A DNA stretch of 33,786 bases from Chloroflexota bacterium (GTDB lineage: Bacteria > Chloroflexota > Limnocylindria > Limnocylindrales > CSP1-4), in NCBI GenBank assembly GCA_021788175.1, contig JAJYKX010000005.1, positions 1-33,786 on the forward strand. Reading direction: 5' to 3'. The first letter of the stretch is position 1. Each line of letters starts with the position of its first letter. The translations under genes and the position numbers were made by a program. Below, piece after piece: positions 19,001 through 28,163 of the stretch. The notes under the pieces were generated by a model. That model was not told the DNA's origin. It searched no databases and was given only the letters and a program-made list of their open reading frames with translations.

Positions 19001-19618
19001 GACACGCTGGCGGAGATCGAACGCCTGGTGGGGGATCGCGCGGATCCGGCACTGCTGTTGCAGCTGAACGACGCGCAGGGGACCGCGGCGTTCGCGGCAG
19101 GGCGCCTCGCCGAGGCTGCGCAGGCGTTCGATCGCGCGGCCGCTGCCATGGGGGGCGTCAGCTCCACGGGCGAGCGGATGTCCGCGGCGAGGGCGGCGCT
19201 CTGGGAGGGCCGGCCCGAGGCCGCTTCGGCGGAGCTCGCGGCGATCGACCGCGGTGGGTACCATGCCCCGGCCGTGGAGGCACGTCGGGCGTCGATCCGC
19301 GCGGGCCTGGCCGCCGCCGGGGGCCGCCCCGCCGAGGCGATCGCCCAGTACCGGGAGGCCCGCCGGATCTGGCGGGACCTCGGCCTGGTCTTCGACGAGG
19401 CCCTCACCGGCATCGACATGGCGCTCCTGCTCGATCCGACAGAGCCCGAGGTGCGCGCGGCCGCGTCCACGTCCCGGGAGATCCTGGAACGCCTCGGTGC
19501 CCGGTCCCTGCTCGCACGCCTGGACGACGCACTGGCCGCTCGGCCGGGACACGGTGGCGCGGGCTCGCCGGAGGCAGTTCCCCCCGGCGCGCCCGAGGTC
19601 GCGAGCCCCGACCGCTGA
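16025..19618 (+). CDS. Zinc-ribbon class III adenylate/guanylate cyclase with AAA ATPase and TPR-like region
   Basis: Two zinc ribbons (CSSCGAENRPGRKFCSQC; CPACGALNDPGDRFCGEC), cyclase VTVLFADLVGFT...FIGDAVMAVWG, Walker A GPAGIGKSRL. GTG 16025 preferred, with GGAGG-like sequence upstream. Confidence 0.9.
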   Translation: MICSSCGAENRPGRKFCSQCAAPLASACPACGALNDPGDRFCGECASPLDVAPAGPPRAAAADRRPQGPGAVARVEPAPAPATVPQAERRLVTVLFADLVGFTPFAEERDAEEVRDTLTRYFELASDVIGRYGGTVEKFIGDAVMAVWGAPVAHEDDAERAVRAALDLVAGVRALGPSALARAGLMTGEAAVTLGAVNQGLVAGDLVNTASRLQSVAPPGSVLVGEATQRASSRAIAFEEAGPQVLKGKAAPVPAFRALRVVAQRGGRNRAETLEAPFVGRDDELRQLKDLYHATSRDRRARLASVIGPAGIGKSRLAWELRKYLDGLVETIWLHDGRSPAYGEGISFWALGEMVRARAGLLEADDESTTREKVAATLVRHVPDEAERRWIEPALLALLGIERSVADPEQLFGAWRTFFERLAATAPVVMVFEDFHFADAGLIDFVDHLLEWSRNVPIFVITLARPLLLERRPTWGAGKRNFTSLYLEPLAEASMRELLAGLTPGLPEVAARAIVARADGVPLYAVETVRMLVAEGRLVPGEDGTYVPAGDLTSLAVPETLTALIASRLDGLAPDDRALVSDAAVLGQSFTLASLSVVSGVPEAALDQRLKGLVRREILAIEADPRSPERGQYVFVQALIREVAYNTLARPDRKTRHLAAARFFESVGADELAGALAGHYLAAHQNAAEGPEADALAGQARVALRGAAERAAALGAHEQAVTFLRQAIGVTRDPAELADLCEHAGEESSGAARYDDAEAFLREAVERRRASGDRVATARAVAALGRTLLNARRTAPALAVLEPAVAEFDDLGDDPAVVAIHSQLARCHYFGGDHRLAIEMADRALEVAEHGDLVALLADALVTKGSVLCDLGRLREGIGVIEAGERLARSSGLTTTLLRALNNRTVSQGDIDPAASLEAQREGLALARRIGQRYWVFGYATGLGFQRFLLGDWDGSTAVLAEALADDPPAASRVELLANALLVPAFRGAPVGDTLAEIERLVGDRADPALLLQLNDAQGTAAFAAGRLAEAAQAFDRAAAAMGGVSSTGERMSAARAALWEGRPEAASAELAAIDRGGYHAPAVEARRASIRAGLAAAGGRPAEAIAQYREARRIWRDLGLVFDEALTGIDMALLLDPTEPEVRAAASTSREILERLGARSLLARLDDALAARPGHGGAGSPEAVPPGAPEVASPDR

Positions 19619-19662
19619 CGCGCCGTCGTGACTGATCCTGGTTGGCTGTCGGGAGCGGCGCC

Positions 19663-21393
19663 ATGGACGTGAGGGGTTTCTTCCTCCCCAGCCTTCGCGG
19701 GTACGCACGTGTCTGGCTCGGGACCGACCTCCTCGCCGGCCTGACCCTGGCCGCCATCTGCGTCCCGGAGAGCATGGCCGACGCGAAGCTCGCGGCGATG
19801 CCCCCCATCACCGGGCTCTACGCCTTCCTCGCCGGCGCGCTGGGTGCCGTGCTGCTGTCGACCTCCCGGCAGCTGTCGATCGGCCCGGACTCCACGATCA
19901 ACCCGATGATCGCGGTGGGCGTGGGATCGATCGTCGCCGTCGCCGCCCCCGATTACCCCGCGCGCGTCGTGCTCCTGGGGCTCCTGGTCGGCCTCGCCGT
20001 CCTCGTCGCGGGCGTCGCGCGCCTGGGCTTCCTGGCGGACCTGCTCTCGCGCCCGGTGATGTCCGGCTTCCTGTCCGGGATCGGGATCACGGTGGTGATC
20101 GGCCAGATCCACGTCCTGCTGGGCATCCCCTCGGTGCCGGGCGGCACGGTGGCGAGCCTGGTCGGGGTGGTGCGCGACCTGCACAGCGCCAACGTGCTCA
20201 CGCTGGCGATCGGGCTGGCCGTCCTGGTCATCGTCGTCGGCGGCGAGCGCCTCGGCCCCCGCTTCCCGGGGGCGCTGGTTGCCGTCGTGGGATCCCTGGT
20301 CGCCGTCGCCGTGTTCGACCTGGGCCACCACGGCGTCGCCGTGGTGGGAACCCTGCCGCCCGGCCTGCCGTCACTGGCGCTCCCCGGCATCACCCCGGCA
20401 GCGGTGAGCTCGCTGGTGCCCGTGGCGATCCCGATCTTCTTCATCGTGCTCGCCCAGACGGCGGCCACCGCGCGCGGCTTCGCCGTCGCCGGCGGCTACG
20501 ACGTCCGCGTGGACCGCGAGTTCGTCGCCGTCGGCGCCGCGAGCATGGTCTCCGGGCTGCTCGGCGGCTTCGCCCTCGACGCCAGCCCGACCAGAACGGG
20601 CGTGGTCGCCGCGTCCAACGGCCGGAGCCAGGTCGTCAACCTGACCGCCGGCGTGCTGGTGGCGGCGGTGCTGCTGGCGGCGACCGGACTGCTGGCGGAC
20701 CTGCCGGAGGCGACGCTCGGGGGGATCCTCGTGGCGGTCGGCGTGAAGCTCGTGAAGTGGCGTGACCTCGCCACCGTGGCGCGGTACAGCCGCCCGGAAT
20801 GGGCGATCGCGGTCGTCACGCTGCTGGTGGTGGCGCTGATCGGGATCGAGCAGGGGATCTACCTGGCGATCGCGCTCGCCCTGCTCCGCCGCACCTACCT
20901 GAGCGCCCGCCCCCACGACGCCGTGCTCGCCCGGCTGCCGGGGACAGAGGGCGTGTGGGTCTCCCAGCGGCACCACCCGGACGCCTCGCTGCCCGTGGGC
21001 GTGCGCGTCTTCCGCTACGACGCGCCGCTCTTCTACGCCAACGCGCAGCACTTCGCCGCTCGCGTCCGCGCGGTCGTCGACGACGCCCGCGAGCCCGTCC
21101 GCGCGCTGGTCATCGAGGCCATCGGGATCGACGACGTGGACTTCACGGGGGCCCAGGTGCTCTCCGAGCTGGACGGCGAGCTGGCGGCCCGCAAGGTGGT
21201 CCTGGCTTTCGCGCATCCCTTCGGCCGCCTGGGGACCGAGCTGAACACCGGGACACTGCGGGCCCGCTTCGAGGGTCGCGTGTTCAACAGCGTGGACGAC
21301 GCGATCGCCGCCCTGCGTCCCGGGGCCTCGGCGGCGCAGGATCGCCGGGTCGACGCCGGGGGGTCAGCCGCTCCTGCCCCCGCGCCACGATGA
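19663..21393 (+). CDS. SulP-family anion transporter with C-terminal STAS domain
   Basis: AAICVPESMADAKLAAMPPITGLYAFLAGALGAVLLSTSRQLSIGPDSTI; STAS ALVIEAIGIDDVDFTGAQVLSEL. Confidence 0.92.
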   Translation: MDVRGFFLPSLRGYARVWLGTDLLAGLTLAAICVPESMADAKLAAMPPITGLYAFLAGALGAVLLSTSRQLSIGPDSTINPMIAVGVGSIVAVAAPDYPARVVLLGLLVGLAVLVAGVARLGFLADLLSRPVMSGFLSGIGITVVIGQIHVLLGIPSVPGGTVASLVGVVRDLHSANVLTLAIGLAVLVIVVGGERLGPRFPGALVAVVGSLVAVAVFDLGHHGVAVVGTLPPGLPSLALPGITPAAVSSLVPVAIPIFFIVLAQTAATARGFAVAGGYDVRVDREFVAVGAASMVSGLLGGFALDASPTRTGVVAASNGRSQVVNLTAGVLVAAVLLAATGLLADLPEATLGGILVAVGVKLVKWRDLATVARYSRPEWAIAVVTLLVVALIGIEQGIYLAIALALLRRTYLSARPHDAVLARLPGTEGVWVSQRHHPDASLPVGVRVFRYDAPLFYANAQHFAARVRAVVDDAREPVRALVIEAIGIDDVDFTGAQVLSELDGELAARKVVLAFAHPFGRLGTELNTGTLRARFEGRVFNSVDDAIAALRPGASAAQDRRVDAGGSAAPAPAPR

Positions 21394-24300
21394 TCGCCGG
21401 CGGCACAACGCGCGCGGCGCCACGCGACGAACGGTCACTCGTCCTGGAGGCGGACCTCTCCGCCGCCGTGCGCGGCGAGGTCGCCTTCGATCCCGCCACC
21501 CGCGCCGTCTACGCCACCGACTCGTCCAATTACCGCCAGGTCCCCATCGGCATCGTCTTTCCGCGCGACCACGACGACGTGGCGGCCACCATGCGGGTGT
21601 GCGCCGCGCACGACGTGCCGGTGCTGGCGCGCGGGACAGGGACGAGCCTCGCCGGACAGGCCTGTAACACGGCGGTCATCCTGGATGTCAGCCGGCACAT
21701 GACCGCGATCCTGGGGATCGACCCCGTGGCGCGGACCGCGCGCGTGCAGCCCGGCGTGGTGCTCGACGACCTGCGCCGCGCGGCCGAGGTGCACGGACTC
21801 ACCTTCGGCCCCGATCCCGCCACGCACGCCTGGTGCACCCTCGGCGGGATGATCGGCAACAACTCGTGCGGGAGCCACGCGCTGTTCGCCGGCAAGACGG
21901 TCGATAACGTCGCCCGGCTCACGGCCGTCCTGTACGGCGGCGAGACGATCGAGGTCGGCGCGTACGACGACGCGGCGTACGCGGCCGCGGTGGCCGCCGG
22001 CGGCCGGCTGGCCGAGATCCTGCGCGGGCTGCGGGCGATCCGCGACCGCTATGGCGACCTGGTGCGCGAGCGCTTCCCCGACATCCCCCGGCGGGTGAGC
22101 GGCTACAACCTCGACGAGCTGCTCCCCGAGCGCGGCTTCCACGTTGCCCGGGCGCTGGTCGGCTCGGAGTCGACCTGCGTGGTGGTCACCGAGGCTACGC
22201 TCCACCTCGCCGTCAGCCCACGGCATCGCCGCATGGTCGTGCTGGGCTACCCGGACATCTTCGCCGCCGCCGACGCCGTGCCCTCGCTCCTGCGGCACCC
22301 GCTGCTCGCGCTGGAGGGGTTCGACCAGCGGCTCACCGACCAGATGCGCGCCCGCCCCCTGAACGTCGAGCACCTCCCGCTGCTGCCCGAGGGGCACGGC
22401 TGGCTCGTCGCGGAGCTCGGGTCGAACGACCCGCTCGAGGCGGACCGCCTGGCCGAGGCGTTCGTGGCCGACCTGCCGGCGCACGTCACCTGGCGGCGGT
22501 ACGACGACGCGGAGCGCCAGGCCCGCGTCTGGCTGGTGCGGGAGTCGGGCCTCGGGGCGACCGCCATCGACGTCGACGGGACGCACACCCACGAGGGCTG
22601 GGAGGATGCCGCGGTGGCTCCCGGGCAGCTCGGGACGTACCTGCGGGCCGCCTCCGCGCTCTGGGACGAGTTCGGCTACCACGGCGCCTGGTACGGGCAC
22701 TTCGGCCAGGGCTGCGTGCACGTCCGCAACGACTTCGACTTCCACACACCGGAGGGCGTGGCGGCCTTCCGGGCCTACATCGAGCGGGCGGCCGACCTGG
22801 TGGTCTCCCTCGGCGGCTCGATCAGCGGCGAGCACGGCGACGGGCAGGCGCGGGGCGAGCTGCTGGGCCGGATGTACGGGCCCGAACTGCTCGACGCGTT
22901 CCGCGCCTTCCGGGCGCTCTTCGATCCCCGGGGCCGCATGAACCCGGGCAAGCTGATCGACGCGCGTCCGCTCGACGCCGATCTCCGCTACGGCCCCGGC
23001 TATCGGCGGCCGTCGCTCCCGCCGTCGCACTTCCGCTTCGGGGCCGAGGGGACCTCGCTGCAGGCGGCCGCCGAGCGCTGCGTCGGCGTGGGCAAGTGCC
23101 GGCGCGACGATTCGGGCGTCATGTGCCCGTCGTACCGGGCCACCCGCGACGAGCGGCACTCCACCCGGGGCCGGGCGAAGCTGCTCCTGGAGCTCTTCCA
23201 GGGGGAGGTGACGCCGACCACCTGGCGCAACGAGGACGTCCGCGCGGCGCTCGACCTCTGCCTGTCCTGCAAGGGCTGCGTCACCGACTGCCCCACCCAC
23301 GTCGACATGGCGGCCTACAAGGCCGAGTTCCTCTCCCACTACTACCGCGGCCGCCTGCGCCCCGCCTCGATGTACGCGTTCGGGCTGCTCCCCTGGGCGC
23401 TCCGGGTCGCCACCCGTGTGCCGCGCCTGGCCAACGCGCTGCTCGGCGCGCCCGGGCTCAGCCGGCTGGCGCGCCGTGCCGCCGGGATCACCACCGAGCG
23501 CCCGGCGCCGCGCCTGGCCGGGCGGTCGTTCCGCCGGAGCCCGGTCGCCGCGGCGCGGCGGGATGCCGCGAACGCCACGGTGGTCGTCTGGCCCGACACG
23601 TTCACCGATGCGTTCTCGCCAGGGGTGGCCGAGGACCTGGTGGCCGTGCTGGAGGCGGCAGGGGAGCGGGTGGCGGTCCCGTCCCGCTGGGCCTGCTGCG
23701 CCCGCACGCTCTACGACGCCGGCATGCTCGCGCTCGCGCGCCGCACGCTCGCCAACCTGCTGGACGTGCTCGACCCGTGGATCTCGGCCGGCGTGCCCGT
23801 GGTGGTGCCCGAGCCCAGCTCGCTCGCCGCCTTCCGCGACGAGCTGCCCGCGCTCATGTGGCGGGACCCCCGGGCAGCCCGGCTGGCCACCCTGGCCCGC
23901 AGCCCTGCCGAGCACCTGCTCGCGGCTCCCGGGTTCGCGGCCCTCCTTGCCGGGCGGGCGAATGGCACCGGGATGGCCGCCGCGGGGATGGGCGGGGCGG
24001 GCGCGTCCGATGCCCGCGAGGCCGGTGCCCACGCGTCCAATGCCCGCGAGGCCGGTGTCCCCGCGTCCGACGCCCCCGCGTCCGATGCCCGCGAGGCCGG
24101 TGCCCCCGCGTCCGACGCCCCTGTCTCCGATGCGAGGGCCACGGTGCGACACGAGCGTCGGCAGGTGGCCGTGCATCCGCACTGCCAGGGCCGCGCCGCC
24201 GGGCTGCCCGCGGCCGACCGGGCACTGCTCGAGCAGCTCGGGTTCGAGCCCGAGATCCTCGACGCCGGGTGCTGCGGGCTCGCCGGGTCGTTCGGCTACT

Positions 24301-24506
24301 CCCGCGAGCACGAGGCGCTCTCCCGGCGGATCGGCGAGGAGCACTGGCTGCCGCGCGTCCGGGCTGCGGCCGGGCGGAGCGAACAGCTCGTCGTGGACGG
24401 CTTCAGCTGCACGATGCAGCTGTCCCACCTCTCGGATCTCCCCTCGACCTCGCTGATCTCCCTGGTCCGCCGCACGCTCGACGACCCGTCGCCGTCTTCC
24501 CGCTGA
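21390..24506 (+). CDS. FAD-binding oxidase fused to Fe-S / CCG-domain oxidoreductase (D-lactate/glycolate dehydrogenase-like)
   Basis: [30 protein letters not shown]; Fe-[82 protein letters not shown] overlap with sulP. Confidence 0.92.
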   Translation: MIAGGTTRAAPRDERSLVLEADLSAAVRGEVAFDPATRAVYATDSSNYRQVPIGIVFPRDHDDVAATMRVCAAHDVPVLARGTGTSLAGQACNTAVILDVSRHMTAILGIDPVARTARVQPGVVLDDLRRAAEVHGLTFGPDPATHAWCTLGGMIGNNSCGSHALFAGKTVDNVARLTAVLYGGETIEVGAYDDAAYAAAVAAGGRLAEILRGLRAIRDRYGDLVRERFPDIPRRVSGYNLDELLPERGFHVARALVGSESTCVVVTEATLHLAVSPRHRRMVVLGYPDIFAAADAVPSLLRHPLLALEGFDQRLTDQMRARPLNVEHLPLLPEGHGWLVAELGSNDPLEADRLAEAFVADLPAHVTWRRYDDAERQARVWLVRESGLGATAIDVDGTHTHEGWEDAAVAPGQLGTYLRAASALWDEFGYHGAWYGHFGQGCVHVRNDFDFHTPEGVAAFRAYIERAADLVVSLGGSISGEHGDGQARGELLGRMYGPELLDAFRAFRALFDPRGRMNPGKLIDARPLDADLRYGPGYRRPSLPPSHFRFGAEGTSLQAAAERCVGVGKCRRDDSGVMCPSYRATRDERHSTRGRAKLLLELFQGEVTPTTWRNEDVRAALDLCLSCKGCVTDCPTHVDMAAYKAEFLSHYYRGRLRPASMYAFGLLPWALRVATRVPRLANALLGAPGLSRLARRAAGITTERPAPRLAGRSFRRSPVAAARRDAANATVVVWPDTFTDAFSPGVAEDLVAVLEAAGERVAVPSRWACCARTLYDAGMLALARRTLANLLDVLDPWISAGVPVVVPEPSSLAAFRDELPALMWRDPRAARLATLARSPAEHLLAAPGFAALLAGRANGTGMAAAGMGGAGASDAREAGAHASNAREAGVPASDAPASDAREAGAPASDAPVSDARATVRHERRQVAVHPHCQGRAAGLPAADRALLEQLGFEPEILDAGCCGLAGSFGYSREHEALSRRIGEEHWLPRVRAAAGRSEQLVVDGFSCTMQLSHLSDLPSTSLISLVRRTLDDPSPSSR
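24003..24137 (+). repeat. In-frame 15/30-bp minisatellite encoding ([10 protein letters not shown])-like units
   Basis: GCGTCCGATGCCCGCGAGGCCGGTGCCCAC-type units at 24003, 24033 and 24078, with 15-bp half units at 24063 and 24108. Confidence 0.92.
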
Positions 24507-24746
24507 ACCGGCCGTGCGCCGCCCGCGCGCCCGGCAGCATCTGCGACCCGCCCATCAGCGCCGGGGACCGCGCGCCCGTGGTCTCCGGACGCGGTCGCTG
24601 CCCCCCGGCCCCGCGGTGGCGCCCGATGCAGCCTCTTGGCGGATCCGCCGCCACGGCCCATCATCGACGTGAACCGCGGGGGGATGCGGCGCCGTCTGGT
24701 TGGCGCACTCGACGGCCTCGCGCCGGTCGAGAAGTGGAGGTGGGCA

Positions 24747-26096
24747 ATGGGCGAGGTCCTCGCGGTGATCCTCGCCGGCGGCGCCGGCGAACGGCTCTCG
24801 GTCCTCTCCTCGATCCGCTCCAAGCCCGCGGTGCCATTCGGGGGCAAGTTCCGGCTGATCGACTTCAGCCTGTCGAACTGCGTCAACTCGGGCATCGACG
24901 ACGTCCTCGTCCTGACCCAGTTCAACCCGCGCTCGCTGATCGACCACATCGGCACGGGGCGGCCGTGGGACCTCGACCGCATGCGCGGCGGCGGGATCAA
25001 GATCCTGCAGCCGTTCATGTCGCGGGACCACAGCGGCTGGTACCTGGGGACCGCCGACGCGGTGCGCTACAACCTGCACGAGATCGACCAGGACGGCGCC
25101 GACCTGGTGGTGGTGCTGGCCGGCGACCACGTCTACAAGATGGACTACCGGCCCATGATCGAGGCCCACCGTCGGACCGGGGCCGCCGCCACCGTCGCCG
25201 TGATGACCGTGCCGCTGGCCGAGGCGTCCCGCATGGGGATCTGTGCGCTCGACGAGCAGGGGCGGATCGTGGACTGGGAGGAGAAGCCGGCGGTCCCCAG
25301 GAGCAACCTCGCGTCGATGGGGGTGTACGTCTTCACCCGCGCCGCGCTGCACGACTGGCTGGACGAGGCGCACGCCGACTTCGGGCGTCACGTCATCCCG
25401 GCCATGCTGGCCGGAGGCGCCCCCGTCTTCGGGCACCGCTTCGAGGGCTACTGGCGGGACGTGGGGACCATCGAGGCGTACTGGGCGGCAAACCTGGACC
25501 TGGTCGGCCTGGTGCCGCCACTGGACCTCTTCGACCGCAGCTGGCTCATCCACACGCGCTCGGAGGAGCGCTCACCCGCCAAGCTGGGTCCCGACGCGCT
25601 GGCCCGCTACTCGCTGATCAGCCACGGCTGCATCATCAACGGCATGGTGCACAACTCGGTCCTCTCGCCCGGCGTCAGGGTCTACGAGGGCGCCATCGTG
25701 CGCGACTCCGTGATCCTGCTCGACACGGAGATCGGCCCCGGTGCGGTGGTGGACACGGCCATCATCGACAAGTTCGTGCACGTCGGCGCGGGCGCCGTGG
25801 TCGGCGCCGGCGAGGAGCGGCACACGCCCAACGTGGACGAGCCCGACCACCTCTCGAGCGGGATCACGCTGGTGGGGGAGCGCGCCCGCATCCCGGCCGG
25901 GGCCTGGATCGGCCGCAACTGCCTGATCGGTCCCCGCGTCGAGGAGGCGGACTTCCCCGGGCCCGTGGTCTCGTCCGGCCGCTCGATCAGGCGCCCCGAC
26001 GCCCTCGCGGACCGGACCGAGGGCGCGAACGACCGACCCGGGGCCGCGGCGCAGCGGCCCGAGGGAGCGGCCGGGCCGCCTCCCTCGGGCACCTGA
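24747..26096 (+). CDS. glgC: Glucose-1-phosphate adenylyltransferase (GlgC-like), copy 2
   Basis: [59 protein letters not shown] 6 nt upstream of ATG. Confidence 0.9.
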   Translation: MGEVLAVILAGGAGERLSVLSSIRSKPAVPFGGKFRLIDFSLSNCVNSGIDDVLVLTQFNPRSLIDHIGTGRPWDLDRMRGGGIKILQPFMSRDHSGWYLGTADAVRYNLHEIDQDGADLVVVLAGDHVYKMDYRPMIEAHRRTGAAATVAVMTVPLAEASRMGICALDEQGRIVDWEEKPAVPRSNLASMGVYVFTRAALHDWLDEAHADFGRHVIPAMLAGGAPVFGHRFEGYWRDVGTIEAYWAANLDLVGLVPPLDLFDRSWLIHTRSEERSPAKLGPDALARYSLISHGCIINGMVHNSVLSPGVRVYEGAIVRDSVILLDTEIGPGAVVDTAIIDKFVHVGAGAVVGAGEERHTPNVDEPDHLSSGITLVGERARIPAGAWIGRNCLIGPRVEEADFPGPVVSSGRSIRRPDALADRTEGANDRPGAAAQRPEGAAGPPPSGT

Positions 26097-26105
26097 GCGC
26101 GTCGA

Positions 26106-27314
26106 TCAGCCGGGCAGCTGTCCCAGCGTCACCCGCACGGTGGCCTGCGTGCCGTTGGAGTGCGTGATACTGACGGAGACCGTCTGCCCCGGCTTCATGT
26201 TGGCCAGCACGGTGGCGAGATCCGCCGCGGACGCGACGGCCTGACCGTTGATCGCGGTGATGATGTCGCCCGCGTGCAGGCCCGCCTTGCTCGCCGGTCC
26301 TCCCGGCACCACGCTGTAGACGAGTGCGCCGCCGCCGGCGAAGAGGTCCGCGCTCTCGATCCCGAGGTACGCGCGGTGCGAGTCGATCACCTTCCCGTAC
26401 TGGATGATCTGGCTCGCCAGGTCCTTCGCCACGCTGCTGGGGATCGCGAACCCGATCCCGGCCGCGGCGCCGCCCAGTTGCGGATCCGTGGCGGCGAGGG
26501 TCGGGATGCCCACCACCTGGCCGCTCAGGTCGACCAGCGCGCCCCCGCTGTTTCCCGGGTTGATCGCCGCGCTGGTCTGGATGACGTTCGGCAGTGCCAC
26601 GCCGTTCGGCTCGGAGACCGTCCGACCCAGGGCGCTCACGATCCCCTCGGTGACGCTGCTCTGGAGCCCCAGCGGGTTGCCCATGGCCAGCACGATGTCG
26701 CCGACGGAGAGGGTCGAGGAGTTGGCGAACGTGGCGGGCTGGAGACCCGTCGCATTGGCGCGGATGACGGCGATGTCGTTCGGGACGAACTCGCCGACGA
26801 GAGTCCCGCTGACGGTCCTGCCGCTGGCCAGGGTCACCTGGAACGACGTCGAGGAGCCGGCGACATGGGCGTTGGTGACGATGTCGCCGCGCGAGTCGAA
26901 GATCACGCCGGACCCCAGCCCGCTGCTGGTCTGGATGAGGACCACGGACGGGTTCACGCGGTGGATGACGTTGACGAACTGGGACTGCAGTGCCTGCGCC
27001 TCGACAGCGACGTTTGCGCCATCCCCCGCCGTCCCGGATCCGCCCGAACCTCCGGCCTGGGCGACAGCCGCACTCGAGGCCGCCGGCCCGGCAGAGGCAC
27101 CGGGAGACGCTGCGCCCGTGCCCGCCTGCCCGGTGGAGGCAGCCGGCGACGCCGCGACCGACGCCCCGGGCGCCGCGCTGCCGACTGCGGCCGACGGCGA
27201 CGCGCCGGGCGATGCCGCGGTGCCCGGGGTGGACGTGGCTGACGCGCCGCACCCCGCAAGCAGGGCGGTGGTGAGGATGGATGCGGCGAGCAGCGAGTGC
27301 CGGCCGTGTGTCAT
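26106..27314 (-). CDS. HtrA/DegP-like trypsin-type serine protease with C-terminal PDZ domain, lipoprotein
   Basis: Lipobox ALLAGC; VTNAHVAG, DIAVIRAN, INPGNSGGALVDLSGQVVGI; PDZ GGPASKAGLHAGDIITAINGQAV; GGAGG upstream. Confidence 0.92.
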   Translation of the reverse strand: MTHGRHSLLAASILTTALLAGCGASATSTPGTAASPGASPSAAVGSAAPGASVAASPAASTGQAGTGAASPGASAGPAASSAAVAQAGGSGGSGTAGDGANVAVEAQALQSQFVNVIHRVNPSVVLIQTSSGLGSGVIFDSRGDIVTNAHVAGSSTSFQVTLASGRTVSGTLVGEFVPNDIAVIRANATGLQPATFANSSTLSVGDIVLAMGNPLGLQSSVTEGIVSALGRTVSEPNGVALPNVIQTSAAINPGNSGGALVDLSGQVVGIPTLAATDPQLGGAAAGIGFAIPSSVAKDLASQIIQYGKVIDSHRAYLGIESADLFAGGGALVYSVVPGGPASKAGLHAGDIITAINGQAVASAADLATVLANMKPGQTVSVSITHSNGTQATVRVTLGQLPG

Positions 27315-27569
27315 GGTGTGCCTCCGGATGGCCCGCTCTGCGGGCATGGATCGTCCTGTTGCGCGCTCCACGCAGGCCCGGTCGCCGTCCTGGGCTGGAC
27401 GACGCCGGGAGTTGCGCACGCGCGGCTCGACCGGGGTTCGACCCCGACGCGGATACCGTAGGACACCCCGTGATGTCGCCGGGATACGATGCCGGACCAT
27501 CGGGTTGCAGCACACTCGCAACCCCGGTCGCCAGCCTCGGGCATGCCGGCCGGAGGGGCGGTCACGTGC

Positions 27570-27575
27570 GATAAT
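27570..27575 (+). promoter_or_regulatory. -10 element GATAAT upstream of the 27604 gene
   Basis: cgtgcGATAATgccg, about 29 nt before the GTG. Confidence 0.4.
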
Positions 27576-27603
27576 GCCGCGCAACACCCCGAGAGGAGGA
27601 CCC

Positions 27604-27972
27604 GTGAGCGGCGCCACCGGACTCGCCCCAGATCCCGCCGAGTACCGCCGTCGGCTCGAGGAGCAGACGGACGATCAGGTCGATGCCTGGGCCAAGGAGC
27701 TGATGCGGGACGTGTCGATCCGCGTCGGCGTGCGGCAGGTGATCCGGGACTTCCAGCGCGCGGCGCGCATCGACGAGGCCGGCCTCGAACGGGTCTACGC
27801 GGCCGGGGGCGGCGCGCCGGCCACCATCGGCCGCAGCGCGGACGGTGAGCTGATGGTGCCTGCCATCTCCCTGTGGTGCCTGGTCCCCGGGATCCGCCAC
27901 GAGACGCCGGACGGGCGGCAGCGGATCATCGAGTATCTCGTCGAGAACTTCGACGAGATCGTCTACGTCTAG
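27604..27972 (+). CDS. Small acidic hypothetical protein
   Basis: GTG start preceded by GAGAGGAGGA; 122-residue product with coding-like composition, no recognised domain. Confidence 0.75.
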   Translation: MSGATGLAPDPAEYRRRLEEQTDDQVDAWAKELMRDVSIRVGVRQVIRDFQRAARIDEAGLERVYAAGGGAPATIGRSADGELMVPAISLWCLVPGIRHETPDGRQRIIEYLVENFDEIVYV

Positions 27973-28058
27973 CCGCGGTCCCGTAGATTCCCGGGCGTCG
28001 GCCGGGATCCGGTTGCCTGGCCGCTGAATCGCGGCTGCCGGCCGGGGTCCAGGTACCG

Positions 28059-28074
28059 GGCCGGAATCCCGGCC
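28059..28074. terminator. Hairpin GGCCGG-AATC-CCGGCC between convergent genes (possible bidirectional terminator)
   Basis: Perfect 6-bp stem in a GC-rich intergenic region between convergent 27604 and parB; no T tract. Confidence 0.35.
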
Positions 28075-28163
28075 GCCGGGCCCGCGGCAGCGGGGGCGAG
28101 ACCGGGCCGGCCCCTGCGAGGCGGGACTCCGGCAAGATGCCGGCCGCGGCCGGGCGGCTCGCG

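Noticed and set aside
15812-19708. 1298-aa reverse-strand ORF
   Set aside because: Antisense to the cyclase/AAA gene and crossing the tRNA; Arg/Gly/His-rich translation typical of high-GC3 antisense shadows.
21435-24428. 997-aa reverse-strand ORF
   Set aside because: Antisense to the FAD/Fe-S oxidoreductase with clear domain motifs; no recognisable domain in the antisense product.
23096-26167. 1023-aa plus-strand ORF in an alternate frame
   Set aside because: Overlaps two well-supported genes out of frame; low-complexity Arg/Ala translation.
27432-27446. CGGGGTTCGACCCCG resembling a tRNA T-arm or CIRCE/HAIR-type operator upstream of htrA
   Set aside because: No accompanying tRNA arms, and no match to CIRCE or HAIR; left as an unassigned short hairpin.
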